Below are positions 1 through 7,441 of a stretch of 16,648 nt of DNA, one piece after another (the stretch's first letter is position 1; every line of letters starts with the position of its first letter). This DNA comes from Caldisericaceae bacterium. Its GTDB lineage: Bacteria > Calditrichota > Calditrichia > Calditrichales > Calditrichaceae. The notes under the pieces are model-generated. The model was not told the DNA's origin and did not search any database. It saw nothing but the letters and a program-made list of their open reading frames with translations. The position numbers and the translations under genes are program-made. The DNA lies in contig JAGHBR010000128.1 in the NCBI GenBank assembly GCA_021160885.1, forward strand, positions 1-16,648. Reading direction: 5' to 3'.

Positions 1-207
1 GTATGGGCACTACATCAAGATTTCGAAAATTCAGTTCAATAAAAACAATAACTTATAAGTTACAAACGTACTTATTATAGTATATTTTCGGCAAAATCTG
101 TTCAAGATGGGTTAACATTTTTTCTCCATTCTACCAAAGCATTTGTTCTTGAAATTCCTGCTTCCAATTTCAAAATTGACAAAGAATACTTGCTCCATTT
201 GATTTAG
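1..207 (+). pseudogene. Split 3' end of an upstream gene (possible frameshift)
   Basis: Two reading frames in this stretch read like pieces of one protein tail. Frame 3 is open from the left edge to a TAG at 78-80 and contains RFRKFSSIKTITYKLQTYLL. Frame 1 is open from 52 to a TAG at 205-207 and ends with FFLHSTKAFVLEIPASNF followed by a short charged tail. The order of these pieces (a hydrophobic strand, then a strand ending in IP-x-x-F) recalls the C-terminus of YcxB-like membrane-associated proteins, from memory only. The second piece has no start codon of its own, so a single-base shift between 52 and 80 would be needed to join them. It may be a decayed gene, a sequencing error, or chance. 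The 39 bases between its stop and the next start leave little room for a separate promoter. Confidence 0.3.
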
Positions 208-246
208 TCTATTACATTTAGTAAAAAATTAATTTAGAGAAAAAAG

Positions 247-1023
247 ATGCAATATTTTGTTAACGTTACGCTGGCCAATATTTACCGTAAACCTACCTTT
301 CATTGTGAAGTGGATACCCAGGCGGTTCTCTGGGAAAAGCTGGAGATGCTGGAAAAAATCGATTCTTTTTTAAGGGTGCAAACCGAGGACCATTACGAAG
401 GCTGGATTAACGAACATCAAGTAGAGGTTTGCCCGCAACCTGATGCTGAATTCAGATTGGTAAACGCTTTATTTCAGGCGATTTACGAAAAGCCCGATAC
501 GTCATCTGAAGTCATCAGGTGGGCCTGTGCTGGAGCTAAATTACCGGTTGTTTCGGAACAGCGAGGCTGGTTTAAGGTTTTGTTGCCAGACGGCCAGCAA
601 GGATTTATTAAAAACGAAGCGTTTGTCTCAATGCCGCATTTTGTGCGCAAAGAGCTGGTACAAACTGCCAGAAAATTTCTAAGCGTACCTTACGTTTGGG
701 GAGGTAAAACACCGTACGGCCTGGATTGTTCTGGGCTGGTACAGCTTTCCTGTAAGCTGTTAGGTAAAAATGTGCGTCGCGATGCCTGGATGCAGTTTGA
801 AGACAGCAAACCAGTTTCCAAAGATCCGGCTGCGGCCCGTGAAGGCGATTTCTATTTTTTTTCAGAAAACGGAGAATCCATCACGCATGTGGCTATTGCC
901 CTGGGAGACAGGCGTTTTATTCATGCCAGAGGCATGGTACGAATTAACTCACTAAATGAAGATGCGGCCGATTTTTCACCTGAACTGTTACGGAACTTTG
1001 TAGAAGTTCGTAGCTTATTTTAA
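247..1023 (+). CDS. SH3-domain NlpC/P60 family cysteine peptidase
   Basis: A 258-residue cell-wall peptidase of the NlpC/P60 class, expected to cut peptide stems of peptidoglycan (gamma-D-glutamyl to diamino acid bonds). Two bacterial SH3-like repeats lie at about residues 1-62 and 68-126, each with the pattern of a short strand, a KP turn and a GW or GF near the end. The catalytic domain follows at 133-258. The nucleophile is Cys161 in GLDCSGLVQ, the histidine is His214 in ITHVAIAL, and the third polar residue is probably His226 in RFIHARG. The layout is that of YkfC and dipeptidyl-peptidase VI, which act on recycled muropeptides inside the cell. No signal peptide is visible, which fits a cytoplasmic recycling role, though export by another route is not excluded. 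The HNH gene starts 20 bases downstream, so the two may be co-transcribed. The ribosome site is a weak purine run (AGAGAAAAAAG) just before ATG. Confidence 0.88.
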   Translation: MQYFVNVTLANIYRKPTFHCEVDTQAVLWEKLEMLEKIDSFLRVQTEDHYEGWINEHQVEVCPQPDAEFRLVNALFQAIYEKPDTSSEVIRWACAGAKLPVVSEQRGWFKVLLPDGQQGFIKNEAFVSMPHFVRKELVQTARKFLSVPYVWGGKTPYGLDCSGLVQLSCKLLGKNVRRDAWMQFEDSKPVSKDPAAAREGDFYFFSENGESITHVAIALGDRRFIHARGMVRINSLNEDAADFSPELLRNFVEVRSLF

Positions 1024-1043
1024 CTTTAAATAGGGCGATCAAT

Positions 1044-1544
1044 ATGCTAAATCGTAAAGTGCTGGTGTTAAATCAGAATTATGAGCCATTGGCCATCTCC
1101 ACCGTTAAACGGGCCATCATTCTGATGTACACCGAAAAGGTGGAATTGGTGGAACGTTATGAAGGCGCCATTCATTCTGTTTCCATGAGTTTACCCTGTC
1201 CCAGTGTGATTCGTTTGCACAGTTACATTCGTAAGCCCTATCGTGAAATTCCCCTAAATCGGAAAAATATTCTAAAACGTGACAATCACACCTGCCAGTA
1301 CTGTGGCAAAAACAATCGTCCAATGACCATCGATCACGTGATCCCCAAAAGCTTTGGCGGTAAAGATACCTGGGACAACCTGGTGGCCGCCTGCGTGGCC
1401 TGCAATACCAAAAAAGGCAACCGAACACCAGAAATGGCCGGCATGAAGTTGCTTAAAAGTCCGAAAAAACCCGGTCATCTTTTTTATTTGCGATTGATGG
1501 CCAGTAAACCTCATGCTACATGGAGACCGTATCTTTTTATTTGA
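1044..1544 (+). CDS. HNH endonuclease family protein
   Basis: A 166-residue protein with a C-terminal HNH nuclease fold. Zinc-binding cysteines are at C84 and C87 (CQYCG) and C117 and C120 (CVACN). The core DH pair is D97-H98 in TIDHVIP, and N112 and N121 stand where the later HNH residues are expected. The N-terminal 70 residues (VLVLNQNYEPLAIS, then a hydrophobic helix) are typical of a widespread, compact, stand-alone bacterial HNH family whose cellular job is not settled. It shows no restriction-modification partner, intron or phage neighbour here, so a housekeeping or repair role is more likely than selfish mobility, but this is inference. The gene lies 20 bases after the NlpC/P60 gene. 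An AGGG about 8 bases before ATG is the probable ribosome site. Confidence 0.85.
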   Translation: MLNRKVLVLNQNYEPLAISTVKRAIILMYTEKVELVERYEGAIHSVSMSLPCPSVIRLHSYIRKPYREIPLNRKNILKRDNHTCQYCGKNNRPMTIDHVIPKSFGGKDTWDNLVAACVACNTKKGNRTPEMAGMKLLKSPKKPGHLFYLRLMASKPHATWRPYLFI

Positions 1545-1564
1545 ATTTCTTGTTTCTGCTTTTG

Positions 1565-1591
1565 CACACTTCAATTTTCTGTCTAAGTGTG
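1565..1591. repeat. Inverted repeat downstream of the HNH gene
   Basis: CACACTT at 1565-1571 and AAGTGTG at 1585-1591 form a 7-bp stem with a 13-base loop, 21 bases after the HNH stop codon. No T run follows, so it is only a weak candidate terminator. The rest of the 209-base spacer to the next gene is very AT-rich and shows no convincing promoter. Confidence 0.25.
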
Positions 1592-1753
1592 ATTCTGGTT
1601 AAATTCATTAGAACCTTTTTTAATTAACAGATTTTGTGATTTAGGTAGAATAAAATTAAAAATTAGGCTTTATTTTGAAACTTAATTACATTTAACAAAA
1701 AAATAAAAGGATTTATTTAAGGTTTGTCTGAATTATTTAATTAAAGGGTTGTT

Positions 1754-4615
1754 ATGTTTAAAATTTTCTTGAACGCTTTTTTGGTAGTAGTAATTTTTTT
1801 AACGTGTGTAAATGCGCAAAATCCGCAGGTTATTTTAGAGCTTGCCTGGGGCAATGGTGAAAAACAGGTCGGTTTTCGCCAGGCTCCCGATGCCAATTAT
1901 GGACCACAGGCTTTTAGCGTTGCACAGGACAAAATAATTCTATTGGATGCCGTCCAAAATCGGTTAAAAGTTTTTGCTAAAAATGAATGGTTAAAATCGA
2001 TGACCATTGTGCCTTTTAGCGATGATTTTGTGTGGCAATCTGAAGATGAATTTGTGGTACTCTCGCAAAACCGACTGTATTTTTATCAGGATGGGCGGCC
2101 CGTGCGTTTGTTTGAACCTGAATCGCCTTTACAAATCATTGAGACCCTTAATCTCCTGAATTCGCAGGAGTTACAAATCAATTTCAGCGATCAAGCATCG
2201 GCGGCTGTGACCATATCTAAAAGCAGCTTAAAAAAGCCTTTTCTGAAGGGCAATGTAGCAAACATTAAAACCATTAAACTGGATCAGCAATCCTTTGAGG
2301 TAAAATCAAATGAAGGCAGGAGTAAAATCCTGCATTTAGAAGAAACATCTCTGGCCAGTGTCCGCTATCTGGGCCACGACGAAGCCAATCGTCATTATTT
2401 GAGTTTAGAATTTTTTGAACAACAGGTGCCCCTGCGTGTCCGACGGGAACTACGCGTTTTTGATGATGATTTCAATTTGCTTTTAAAATTGCAGATTCCG
2501 GTAAACAATTACACAGAAATTTTTCGCGACTGGTACATTGGCCAGCAGGGGCAATTTTACCAGATGTTTACAACTGAGCAGGGTATTAAGATTGTTCGCT
2601 GGAACTTACAGGCCTTTTTTAATCCGCAAAATCCCTCTGAATTAAAATATCCGGATGCCTATTTTGAGGGCAGGCATTACAATTTTTTGGATTCAAATTT
2701 TGAGGCAGTGCCAAAAGGGCAACTACACAAGGTAAACGAGTTTGAAGATTTTCCGCAAGTATTACCCTCCGATGCGCTGGCCGTTGGCGATGAATATGTT
2801 GCCGTGCAATGGACGGCCACGGCCAAAAATTTGACGAACGGTGTTGTAACTGATTCATACGGCAATCAGGTGCGCACGCCGGACTGGATTAAAGTGGGGC
2901 AGAATAAACAGGTGCCGTACAAGTGGGGTGGCTTTGAATCGCTGGAAGCTTTTATTTATGGCATTGAGATTTTGAAATACGCCGGCGACAATTACACCGA
3001 TAATGGCGGCACCCCTTCGGCTGTGGGCGTGGATTGTTCCGGCTTCGTGTCCCGTTGCTGGAATTTACCCCGCCACTACGCCACCAGCATGATGGACGAT
3101 GGCATCACCCTACCATACACTTCCTGGAGCGAAGCGGAGCCCGGGGATGCAGTGCACAAAGTTGGACATGTGCGCATGGTAGTCAAACAAAATAACAATG
3201 GCAGTCTGCTTGTGGTGGAATCTTCCGGTAGAGATTGGCGTGTTTCTTACAGAACGTATTATTACAGTTCGCTTAGTAACTACACTCCCAGATATTACGT
3301 CAATCGTCAGGGAGCGCCGGGCAATATCCCACAACCGCGCCTTGATCTGGTGCAGGTAGATGAGCGGTTAAAAATTAACTGGTCACTGGAAGGTCTGGAA
3401 AATGTTAGCTCTGTACGTCTTTATTTTTCAACAGATGGCAATAGCTGGAGTTCGAGCTTTTCAGTGCCCAAAGATACTTTGCAATGGAGTGTTCCGGTTC
3501 ATGATGATCAAATGATTTTTGTTAAAATACGCAGCTTTTCTGCAGGAACGTTGCAAAATCCAAGTGTTTCATCGGACATTTACGGGGTTTACCGCCGAGA
3601 TGAAAAGGCAAAAGTTCTGATTGTCGATGGCTTTGACCGTACTTCGGCTTCCAGCGGTCGCTGGCATGAGGTGAATCATCCGTTTGTCGTTAGCTGGGGC
3701 AAAGCCCTGGCCAGGGCGGGCATTCCCTTTGAAACCACAACCAATGAAATGGTGAAAAAGGGCCAGGTTTCATTAAACGATTATCCAGCCGTCTTTTATT
3801 TGCTGGGGGATGAAAGTTACCTTGACGCTACCTTTGATCGGGATGAGCAGGTCATTGTGAAAAATTATTTGCAAAATGGCGGTCGCTTGTTTGTCAGTGG
3901 TTCAGAAGTAGGCTATGATCTGGCTAATCTGGGCAACAGTTACGATCAATTCTTTTTTAGCGATTTCTTAAAAGCGGATTATGTAAAAGACAATGCCGGA
4001 AGCAATGAGGTGGTTGGTGAAGCCAATACGCTATTTTCAGGTCTGGAATTAACTTTTGACAATGGGCTTTACGGAACGTATGCCGTTCCTTATCCGGACG
4101 CCATTACGCCGCGTGGTGGAGCAAAGCAGGCATTGAAATACGCCAACGGACAGGGGGCAGCAATCTGTTTCGAAGGCCTTTTCCCTGGGGGCAGCAAAGC
4201 CGGTAAATTATTTTACATGGGCTTTCCTTTTGAAACCATTTACCAGGAAAATCAACGCGACTCTTTAATGAGCAGGATCGTGCAGTTTTTTGAACTGGAT
4301 CAGCTTTCTTCTTTAGAAGTAGCCAGCCCGAGTCAACCGCAACAATTCAGGTTAATCGGCAATTTTCCCAATCCGTTTAACAATGCCACGCAAATCCGTT
4401 TTGAGTTGCCATCAGCCGGCAAGGTCAGCCTAATTGTTTTTAACAGCTTAGGACAGCGAGTCTGGCAAAAACCCTTTAGCTTTAGCACAGGCGGCTTAAA
4501 GCAGATTCATTTTAATGGCAATCAATTACCGAGTGGCCTTTACCTGTACCAAATCCATTTTACAAGCCACCAACAAAATATTCAAAAAACCGGTAAAATG
4601 GTGTTGGTTAAGTAA
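1754..4615 (+). CDS. Secreted multidomain protein with NlpC/P60-like domain and T9SS sorting domain
   Basis: A 953-residue exported protein. Residues 1-21 form a signal peptide (hydrophobic FLNAFLVVVIFLTCVNA, cleavage expected before Q22). Residues about 45-330 show strand-rich repeats such as IILLDAVQNRLKVF that suggest a beta-propeller. Residues 386-517 form an NlpC/P60-like domain, with KWGG at 390-393, nucleophile Cys428 in GVDCSGFVSRCW and His472 in GHVRMVV. Residues 525-612 look like a fibronectin type III domain. Residues 617-846 (KVLIVDGFDR at the start, NGGRLFVSGSE at 708-717) resemble a glutamine-amidotransferase-like flavodoxin fold without the usual nucleophilic cysteine. Residues 866-953 are a T9SS type A sorting domain, with IGNFPNPFNNATQIRF, a GQRVW turn, LPSGLY and a basic end. 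It should be exported by Sec, carried across the outer membrane by T9SS and anchored or released. The substrate is unknown. AAAGGG lies 5 bases before ATG. Confidence 0.85.
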   Translation: MFKIFLNAFLVVVIFLTCVNAQNPQVILELAWGNGEKQVGFRQAPDANYGPQAFSVAQDKIILLDAVQNRLKVFAKNEWLKSMTIVPFSDDFVWQSEDEFVVLSQNRLYFYQDGRPVRLFEPESPLQIIETLNLLNSQELQINFSDQASAAVTISKSSLKKPFLKGNVANIKTIKLDQQSFEVKSNEGRSKILHLEETSLASVRYLGHDEANRHYLSLEFFEQQVPLRVRRELRVFDDDFNLLLKLQIPVNNYTEIFRDWYIGQQGQFYQMFTTEQGIKIVRWNLQAFFNPQNPSELKYPDAYFEGRHYNFLDSNFEAVPKGQLHKVNEFEDFPQVLPSDALAVGDEYVAVQWTATAKNLTNGVVTDSYGNQVRTPDWIKVGQNKQVPYKWGGFESLEAFIYGIEILKYAGDNYTDNGGTPSAVGVDCSGFVSRCWNLPRHYATSMMDDGITLPYTSWSEAEPGDAVHKVGHVRMVVKQNNNGSLLVVESSGRDWRVSYRTYYYSSLSNYTPRYYVNRQGAPGNIPQPRLDLVQVDERLKINWSLEGLENVSSVRLYFSTDGNSWSSSFSVPKDTLQWSVPVHDDQMIFVKIRSFSAGTLQNPSVSSDIYGVYRRDEKAKVLIVDGFDRTSASSGRWHEVNHPFVVSWGKALARAGIPFETTTNEMVKKGQVSLNDYPAVFYLLGDESYLDATFDRDEQVIVKNYLQNGGRLFVSGSEVGYDLANLGNSYDQFFFSDFLKADYVKDNAGSNEVVGEANTLFSGLELTFDNGLYGTYAVPYPDAITPRGGAKQALKYANGQGAAICFEGLFPGGSKAGKLFYMGFPFETIYQENQRDSLMSRIVQFFELDQLSSLEVASPSQPQQFRLIGNFPNPFNNATQIRFELPSAGKVSLIVFNSLGQRVWQKPFSFSTGGLKQIHFNGNQLPSGLYLYQIHFTSHQQNIQKTGKMVLVK

Positions 4616-4637
4616 ATACACTTTTCCGAACTTTAGA

Positions 4638-4665
4638 GTTTACACGGACTCATTGCGGAGTAAAC
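4638..4665. terminator. Weak candidate terminator hairpin after the T9SS cargo gene
   Basis: GTTTAC at 4638-4643 pairs with GTAAAC at 4660-4665, and an inner ACTC/GAGT pairing at 4648-4651 and 4658-4661 is an alternative. The sequence after it (GGTTATTTCC) is only slightly T-rich, so termination here is uncertain. Confidence 0.25.
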
Positions 4666-4687
4666 GGTTATTTCCTTGATTTGAGGG

Positions 4688-4773
4688 CCTTTTCCTGATC
4701 ATTAAACAAACATTCAAGTGCACAAAGAAGGGGGCTGGAAAAGGAATTCGGCTAATCCACTTAACATCCAGCC
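4688..4773. promoter_or_regulatory. Two overlapping, mutually exclusive inverted repeats in the trpS leader
   Basis: CCTTTTCC at 4688-4695 is the exact reverse complement of GGAAAAGG at 4737-4744. GGCTGGA at 4733-4739 is the exact reverse complement of TCCAGCC at 4767-4773. The shared bases 4737-4739 cannot be in both stems at once, so a transcript would have to choose between the structures. This is the geometry of a switch, but the loops are long (41 and 27 bases), no T-box sequence is present, and transcription through this region has not been shown. Confidence 0.25.
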
Positions 4774-4790
4774 ATTCAACTATTTGAGCC

Positions 4791-4820
4791 ACTGATTTAC
4801 ACAGATTTTCACTTATTTAT
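4791..4820. repeat. Three tandem decamers
   Basis: ACTGATTTAC, ACAGATTTTC and ACTTATTTAT follow one another without a gap, a period of exactly 10 bases. The sequence resembles a degenerate short repeat that I recall from intergenic DNA of many unrelated bacteria. No coding or binding role can be read from it. Confidence 0.55.
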
Positions 4821-4828
4821 TTTTTAAA

Positions 4829-4876
4829 TTTAAACCATTAAACCATTTAACTATTAAACCAATCACCTATTCAACC
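4829..4876. repeat. Six tandem degenerate octamers
   Basis: TTTAAACC, ATTAAACC, ATTTAACT, ATTAAACC, AATCACCT and ATTCAACC run head to tail with an 8-base period, ending about 45 bases before the presumed trpS promoter. The copies are imperfect, so the array is old or the period matters more than the sequence. Confidence 0.55.
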
Positions 4877-4922
4877 GTCTATCTACTCTTGCTTTTTCTC
4901 GCATTTTCTGCCAAAACTCGGT

Positions 4923-4951
4923 TTGTTACTATGCCAATCATTTTGTAAATT
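4923..4951 (+). promoter_or_regulatory. Candidate promoter of the trpS-cmk operon
   Basis: TTGTTA at 4923-4928 and TAAATT at 4946-4951 are separated by 17 bases and each match the sigma-70 consensus at four of six positions. A TG directly before the -10 hexamer strengthens it slightly. It lies about 40 bases before the trpS start. It is the best-spaced pair in the leader, but the organism's own promoter consensus is not known. Confidence 0.3.
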
Positions 4952-4983
4952 AAAATTTCTTAAAAAAATAAAGACAATCAATG

Positions 4984-4987
4984 GGAG
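4984..4987 (+). promoter_or_regulatory. Ribosome binding site that fixes the trpS start
   Basis: GGAG lies 5 bases before ATG 4993. The earlier in-frame ATG at 4981 would place this GGAG inside the gene and has no purine-rich site of its own. The start at 4993 is therefore preferred. Confidence 0.65.
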
Positions 4988-4992
4988 ACACA

Positions 4993-5970
4993 ATGGAGAA
5001 AAAAAGAATTTTAAGCGGAATGCGTCCCTCCGGTCGCCTGCATCTGGGCAATTACGCCGGAGCTCTGGAAAACTGGTTGAAATTGCAGAATGAATACGAT
5101 TGCTACTTTTTTGTGGCTGACTGGCACGCCCTGACAACCAATCCGGCAGCCGCTTTTTCTGTTGAAGAAAATACCGTGCAAATGATCATAGACTGGCTTA
5201 GCGCCGGAATTAAACCCGATTTGCCGCTTTTTGTGCAATCCAAAGTCAAGGAACATGCCGAACTGCATTTGATCTTTTCCATGTTGATTACCAAAGAGCG
5301 CCTGGAACGCAATCCAACTTTGAAGGAGCAGATTCGTGATTTGCACGCCGAAACCATTATTTACGGACATCTGGGCTATCCTGTTTTGCAGGCCGCCGAT
5401 ATTTTAATGTACAAGGCGCATCTGGTACCGGTGGGCGAAGATCAACTACCTCATGTGGAAATTACGCGTGAAATCGCCCGAAAATTTAACCAGACCTATG
5501 CCGAAGTCTTTCCTGAACCGGAACCCAAGTTAACTACGTTTTCTCGCTTACCCGGGCTGGACGGCCATAAAATGGGCAAATCAAACAATAATTTCATTTT
5601 GATTTCCGATCCGCCGGAAGAAATCCAGAAAAAAGTGCGCATGGCGGTTACCGATCCGCAAAAAATCCGCAAAAACGACCCCGGACATCCGGGAATTTGC
5701 AATGTGTTTAAATATCACCAGAAGTTCAATCCCGAAGAAGTGGATCAAATCGAAAAAGATTGTGAAAGCGGCGTGCTGGGCTGCGTAGCCTGCAAACAAA
5801 ATTGCGCAAACAAGATTGCCGATTTTTTTGCCCCGCTGCGTGAAAAACGGCAATACTACGAACAGCACATGGACGAAGTATGGGATGTACTGAACGAAGG
5901 CACCAAAAAAGCCAAAGCCGTGGCCGAAAAAACAATGGACGATGTACATAAAGCGATGAAAATGGGATGA
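4993..5970 (+). CDS. trpS: Tryptophanyl-tRNA synthetase with a putative [4Fe-4S] cysteine motif
   Basis: Class Ic aminoacyl-tRNA synthetase that charges tRNA-Trp with tryptophan in the cytoplasm. With the start at 4993 it has 325 residues, normal for bacterial TrpRS. The HIGH-type signature is HLGN (residues 17-20, after MRPSGRL) and the KMSKS-type signature is KMGKS (193-197). GEDQLPHVE is the conserved tryptophan-site region. Cysteines C236, C257, C264 and C267 form C-x20-C-x6-C-x2-C, nearly the C-x22-C-x6-C-x2-C motif that binds a [4Fe-4S] cluster in Thermotoga maritima TrpRS, where it lies near the anticodon-binding side. A further cysteine, C271, follows. The gene heads a six-gene unit and its last four bases (ATGA) overlap the start of scpA. 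A longer product from ATG 4981 (329 residues) is possible but less likely because the ribosome site lies between the two ATGs. Confidence 0.96.
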   Translation: MEKKRILSGMRPSGRLHLGNYAGALENWLKLQNEYDCYFFVADWHALTTNPAAAFSVEENTVQMIIDWLSAGIKPDLPLFVQSKVKEHAELHLIFSMLITKERLERNPTLKEQIRDLHAETIIYGHLGYPVLQAADILMYKAHLVPVGEDQLPHVEITREIARKFNQTYAEVFPEPEPKLTTFSRLPGLDGHKMGKSNNNFILISDPPEEIQKKVRMAVTDPQKIRKNDPGHPGICNVFKYHQKFNPEEVDQIEKDCESGVLGCVACKQNCANKIADFFAPLREKRQYYEQHMDEVWDVLNEGTKKAKAVAEKTMDDVHKAMKMG

Positions 5971-6695
5971 GATATCGCGTTAAATTAGACATCTTTGAAG
6001 GTCCCTTTGATTTACTTTTATTTCTGATCCGTAGAAATGAAGTGGATATTTACGATATCCCGATCGCTAAAATCACGGAACAGTTCTTAGAGTATATCGA
6101 GGCCATGCGCATGCTAGATCTAAATGTGGCCGGCGATTTCATTGAAATGGTTGCCATTCTAATGCACATTAAAGCGCGCATGTTGTTGCCCAAACTGACT
6201 ATTGATGGCGAAGAGGAACCCGACGACCCACGCACCGAACTGGTGCAAAGATTGCTGGAATACAAACGGTTTAAGGATGTGTCTTATGAATTAAAGGAAA
6301 AGGAAGAGGTCCGGCGCAAATATTTTCCAAGACGTGATTTTAATTTCATCAAACTGGAAACCAAAGAACCTTCCACGGAAGAGTATCTGGAAAAAGTCAC
6401 TCTGTTCGATTTAATCATCGCCTTTAAACGGGCCCTGGACAATATGCCCAAAATTACCCATCACCAGGTGCAGCGCATCGATGTAACGGTTGAACAGCAA
6501 ACGGAATTTTTACTCAATGAACTCAAATCCAAAAAAATGATTCTGTTTCAGGATTTAATGAAGCAGTTTAAACAGAAAATTGTGTTGATTGTTACTTTTA
6601 TTGCCTTACTGGAACTGGTGCGCAAAGGGCAGGTGGAAGTAAGGCAAACAGATATTCACGACGATATTAGAATCAAACTAAAAAAAGCAGCGTAA
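5967..6695 (+). CDS. scpA: Segregation and condensation protein A (kleisin ScpA)
   Basis: A 242-residue kleisin that bridges the SMC ATPase heads and binds an ScpB dimer, forming the condensin that compacts and separates chromosomes. The N-terminus carries the ScpA signature YRVKLDIFEGPFDLLLFLIRR (residues 3-23), followed by VDIYDIPIAKITEQF and the helix with MVAILMHIKARMLLP (61-75). The middle (about 78-125) is charged and likely flexible. The C-terminal winged helix, at about 165-242, ends in LVRKGQVEVRQTDIHDDIRI. Its ATG overlaps the trpS stop as ATGA, so translation is probably coupled. scpB follows after 2 bases, the usual pairing. No SMC gene lies in the window. Confidence 0.95.
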   Translation: MRYRVKLDIFEGPFDLLLFLIRRNEVDIYDIPIAKITEQFLEYIEAMRMLDLNVAGDFIEMVAILMHIKARMLLPKLTIDGEEEPDDPRTELVQRLLEYKRFKDVSYELKEKEEVRRKYFPRRDFNFIKLETKEPSTEEYLEKVTLFDLIIAFKRALDNMPKITHHQVQRIDVTVEQQTEFLLNELKSKKMILFQDLMKQFKQKIVLIVTFIALLELVRKGQVEVRQTDIHDDIRIKLKKAA

Positions 6696-6697
6696 TT

Positions 6698-7441
6698 ATG
6701 GAAATTAATGAAACCGCGATCATAGAGGCTTTAATTTTTGCCAGCGATTCGCCATTGTCTATTCAAAAGATTAAAGAAATTGTGGATGGCATGGGCGCGC
6801 GGGAGATTCGCAAGGCGGTTGAAGAACTCAATGAGCGTTACCAGGCGCAAGGTTCGGCCTTGCAAATCGTGGAGGTGGCCGGCGGCTTTCAAATGGTCAC
6901 CCGACCGCAATTTGCCGATATTGTCAGCAAACTGTACAAGGCCCGACAGGGGCAGCGTTTAACCCAAAAAGCGCTGGAAACGTTGGCCATTGTGGCCTAC
7001 AAACAACCCATCACCAAGCAGGAAATCGAACACATTCGCGGTGTAAATGTTGATGGAGTCATGCGCACCTTAATTGAGCGCAATCTGGTTACCGTGGTGG
7101 GCCGTGAAAAAGCGCCGGGCAATCCTCTGCTTTACGGCACAACGCGCGAATTTCTGGAATACTTTGGCTTAAAAAGTTTGGATGATTTGCCAAAATTGAA
7201 AGAGATCGATGAAATTTTAAAGAGCGACGATAAATTTCTGGAAAGCCTGGATCAGGTGGCTCTGGAACAATTGGCGCCGGAAGAATTAGGCATTGCCAAT
7301 GCTGAGGACCTGCTAAATTCTGAAGAAAAAGCGCCTTCAGCAGATGAAAAAAAGGAGCAACAAACCATTCCATCTGAAGAAACATTGCCTGATGAAGAGT
7401 CGGACAAAAAAGTGAAACAGAGGATTAAGCGGACACCATGA
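6698..7441 (+). CDS. scpB: Segregation and condensation protein B (ScpB)
   Basis: A 247-residue partner of ScpA in the SMC complex. Two winged-helix domains are visible at residues 1-80 (IIEALIFASDSPLSIQKI) and about 85-160. The second contains the family signature LTQKALETLAIVAYKQPITK (88-107), RGVNVDGVMRTLIERNLV (114-131) and GNPLLYGTTREFLEYFGL (141-158). Residues from about 170 to the end form a long tail rich in Glu, Asp and Lys, beyond the conserved core and probably disordered. Such tails vary in length between species. The stop codon overlaps the next gene's ATG (ATGA at 7438-7441), so translation of the pseudouridine synthase is likely coupled to it. This scpA-scpB-rluB order is common in bacteria. 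Confidence 0.95.
   Translation: MEINETAIIEALIFASDSPLSIQKIKEIVDGMGAREIRKAVEELNERYQAQGSALQIVEVAGGFQMVTRPQFADIVSKLYKARQGQRLTQKALETLAIVAYKQPITKQEIEHIRGVNVDGVMRTLIERNLVTVVGREKAPGNPLLYGTTREFLEYFGLKSLDDLPKLKEIDEILKSDDKFLESLDQVALEQLAPEELGIANAEDLLNSEEKAPSADEKKEQQTIPSEETLPDEESDKKVKQRIKRTP

Noticed and set aside
176..208. Promoter from TTGACA at 176-181
   Set aside because: The -35 match is perfect but no acceptable -10 hexamer occurs at 16-18 bases, and it overlaps the presumed gene tail.
4616..4980. T-box riboswitch in the trpS leader
   Set aside because: No GGTGGNACCGCG-like element or specifier hairpin is present, and the phylum is not known to rely on T-boxes.
4981..4992. Earlier in-frame ATG for trpS
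   Set aside because: The only good ribosome site (GGAG, 4984-4987) lies after it and serves the ATG at 4993.
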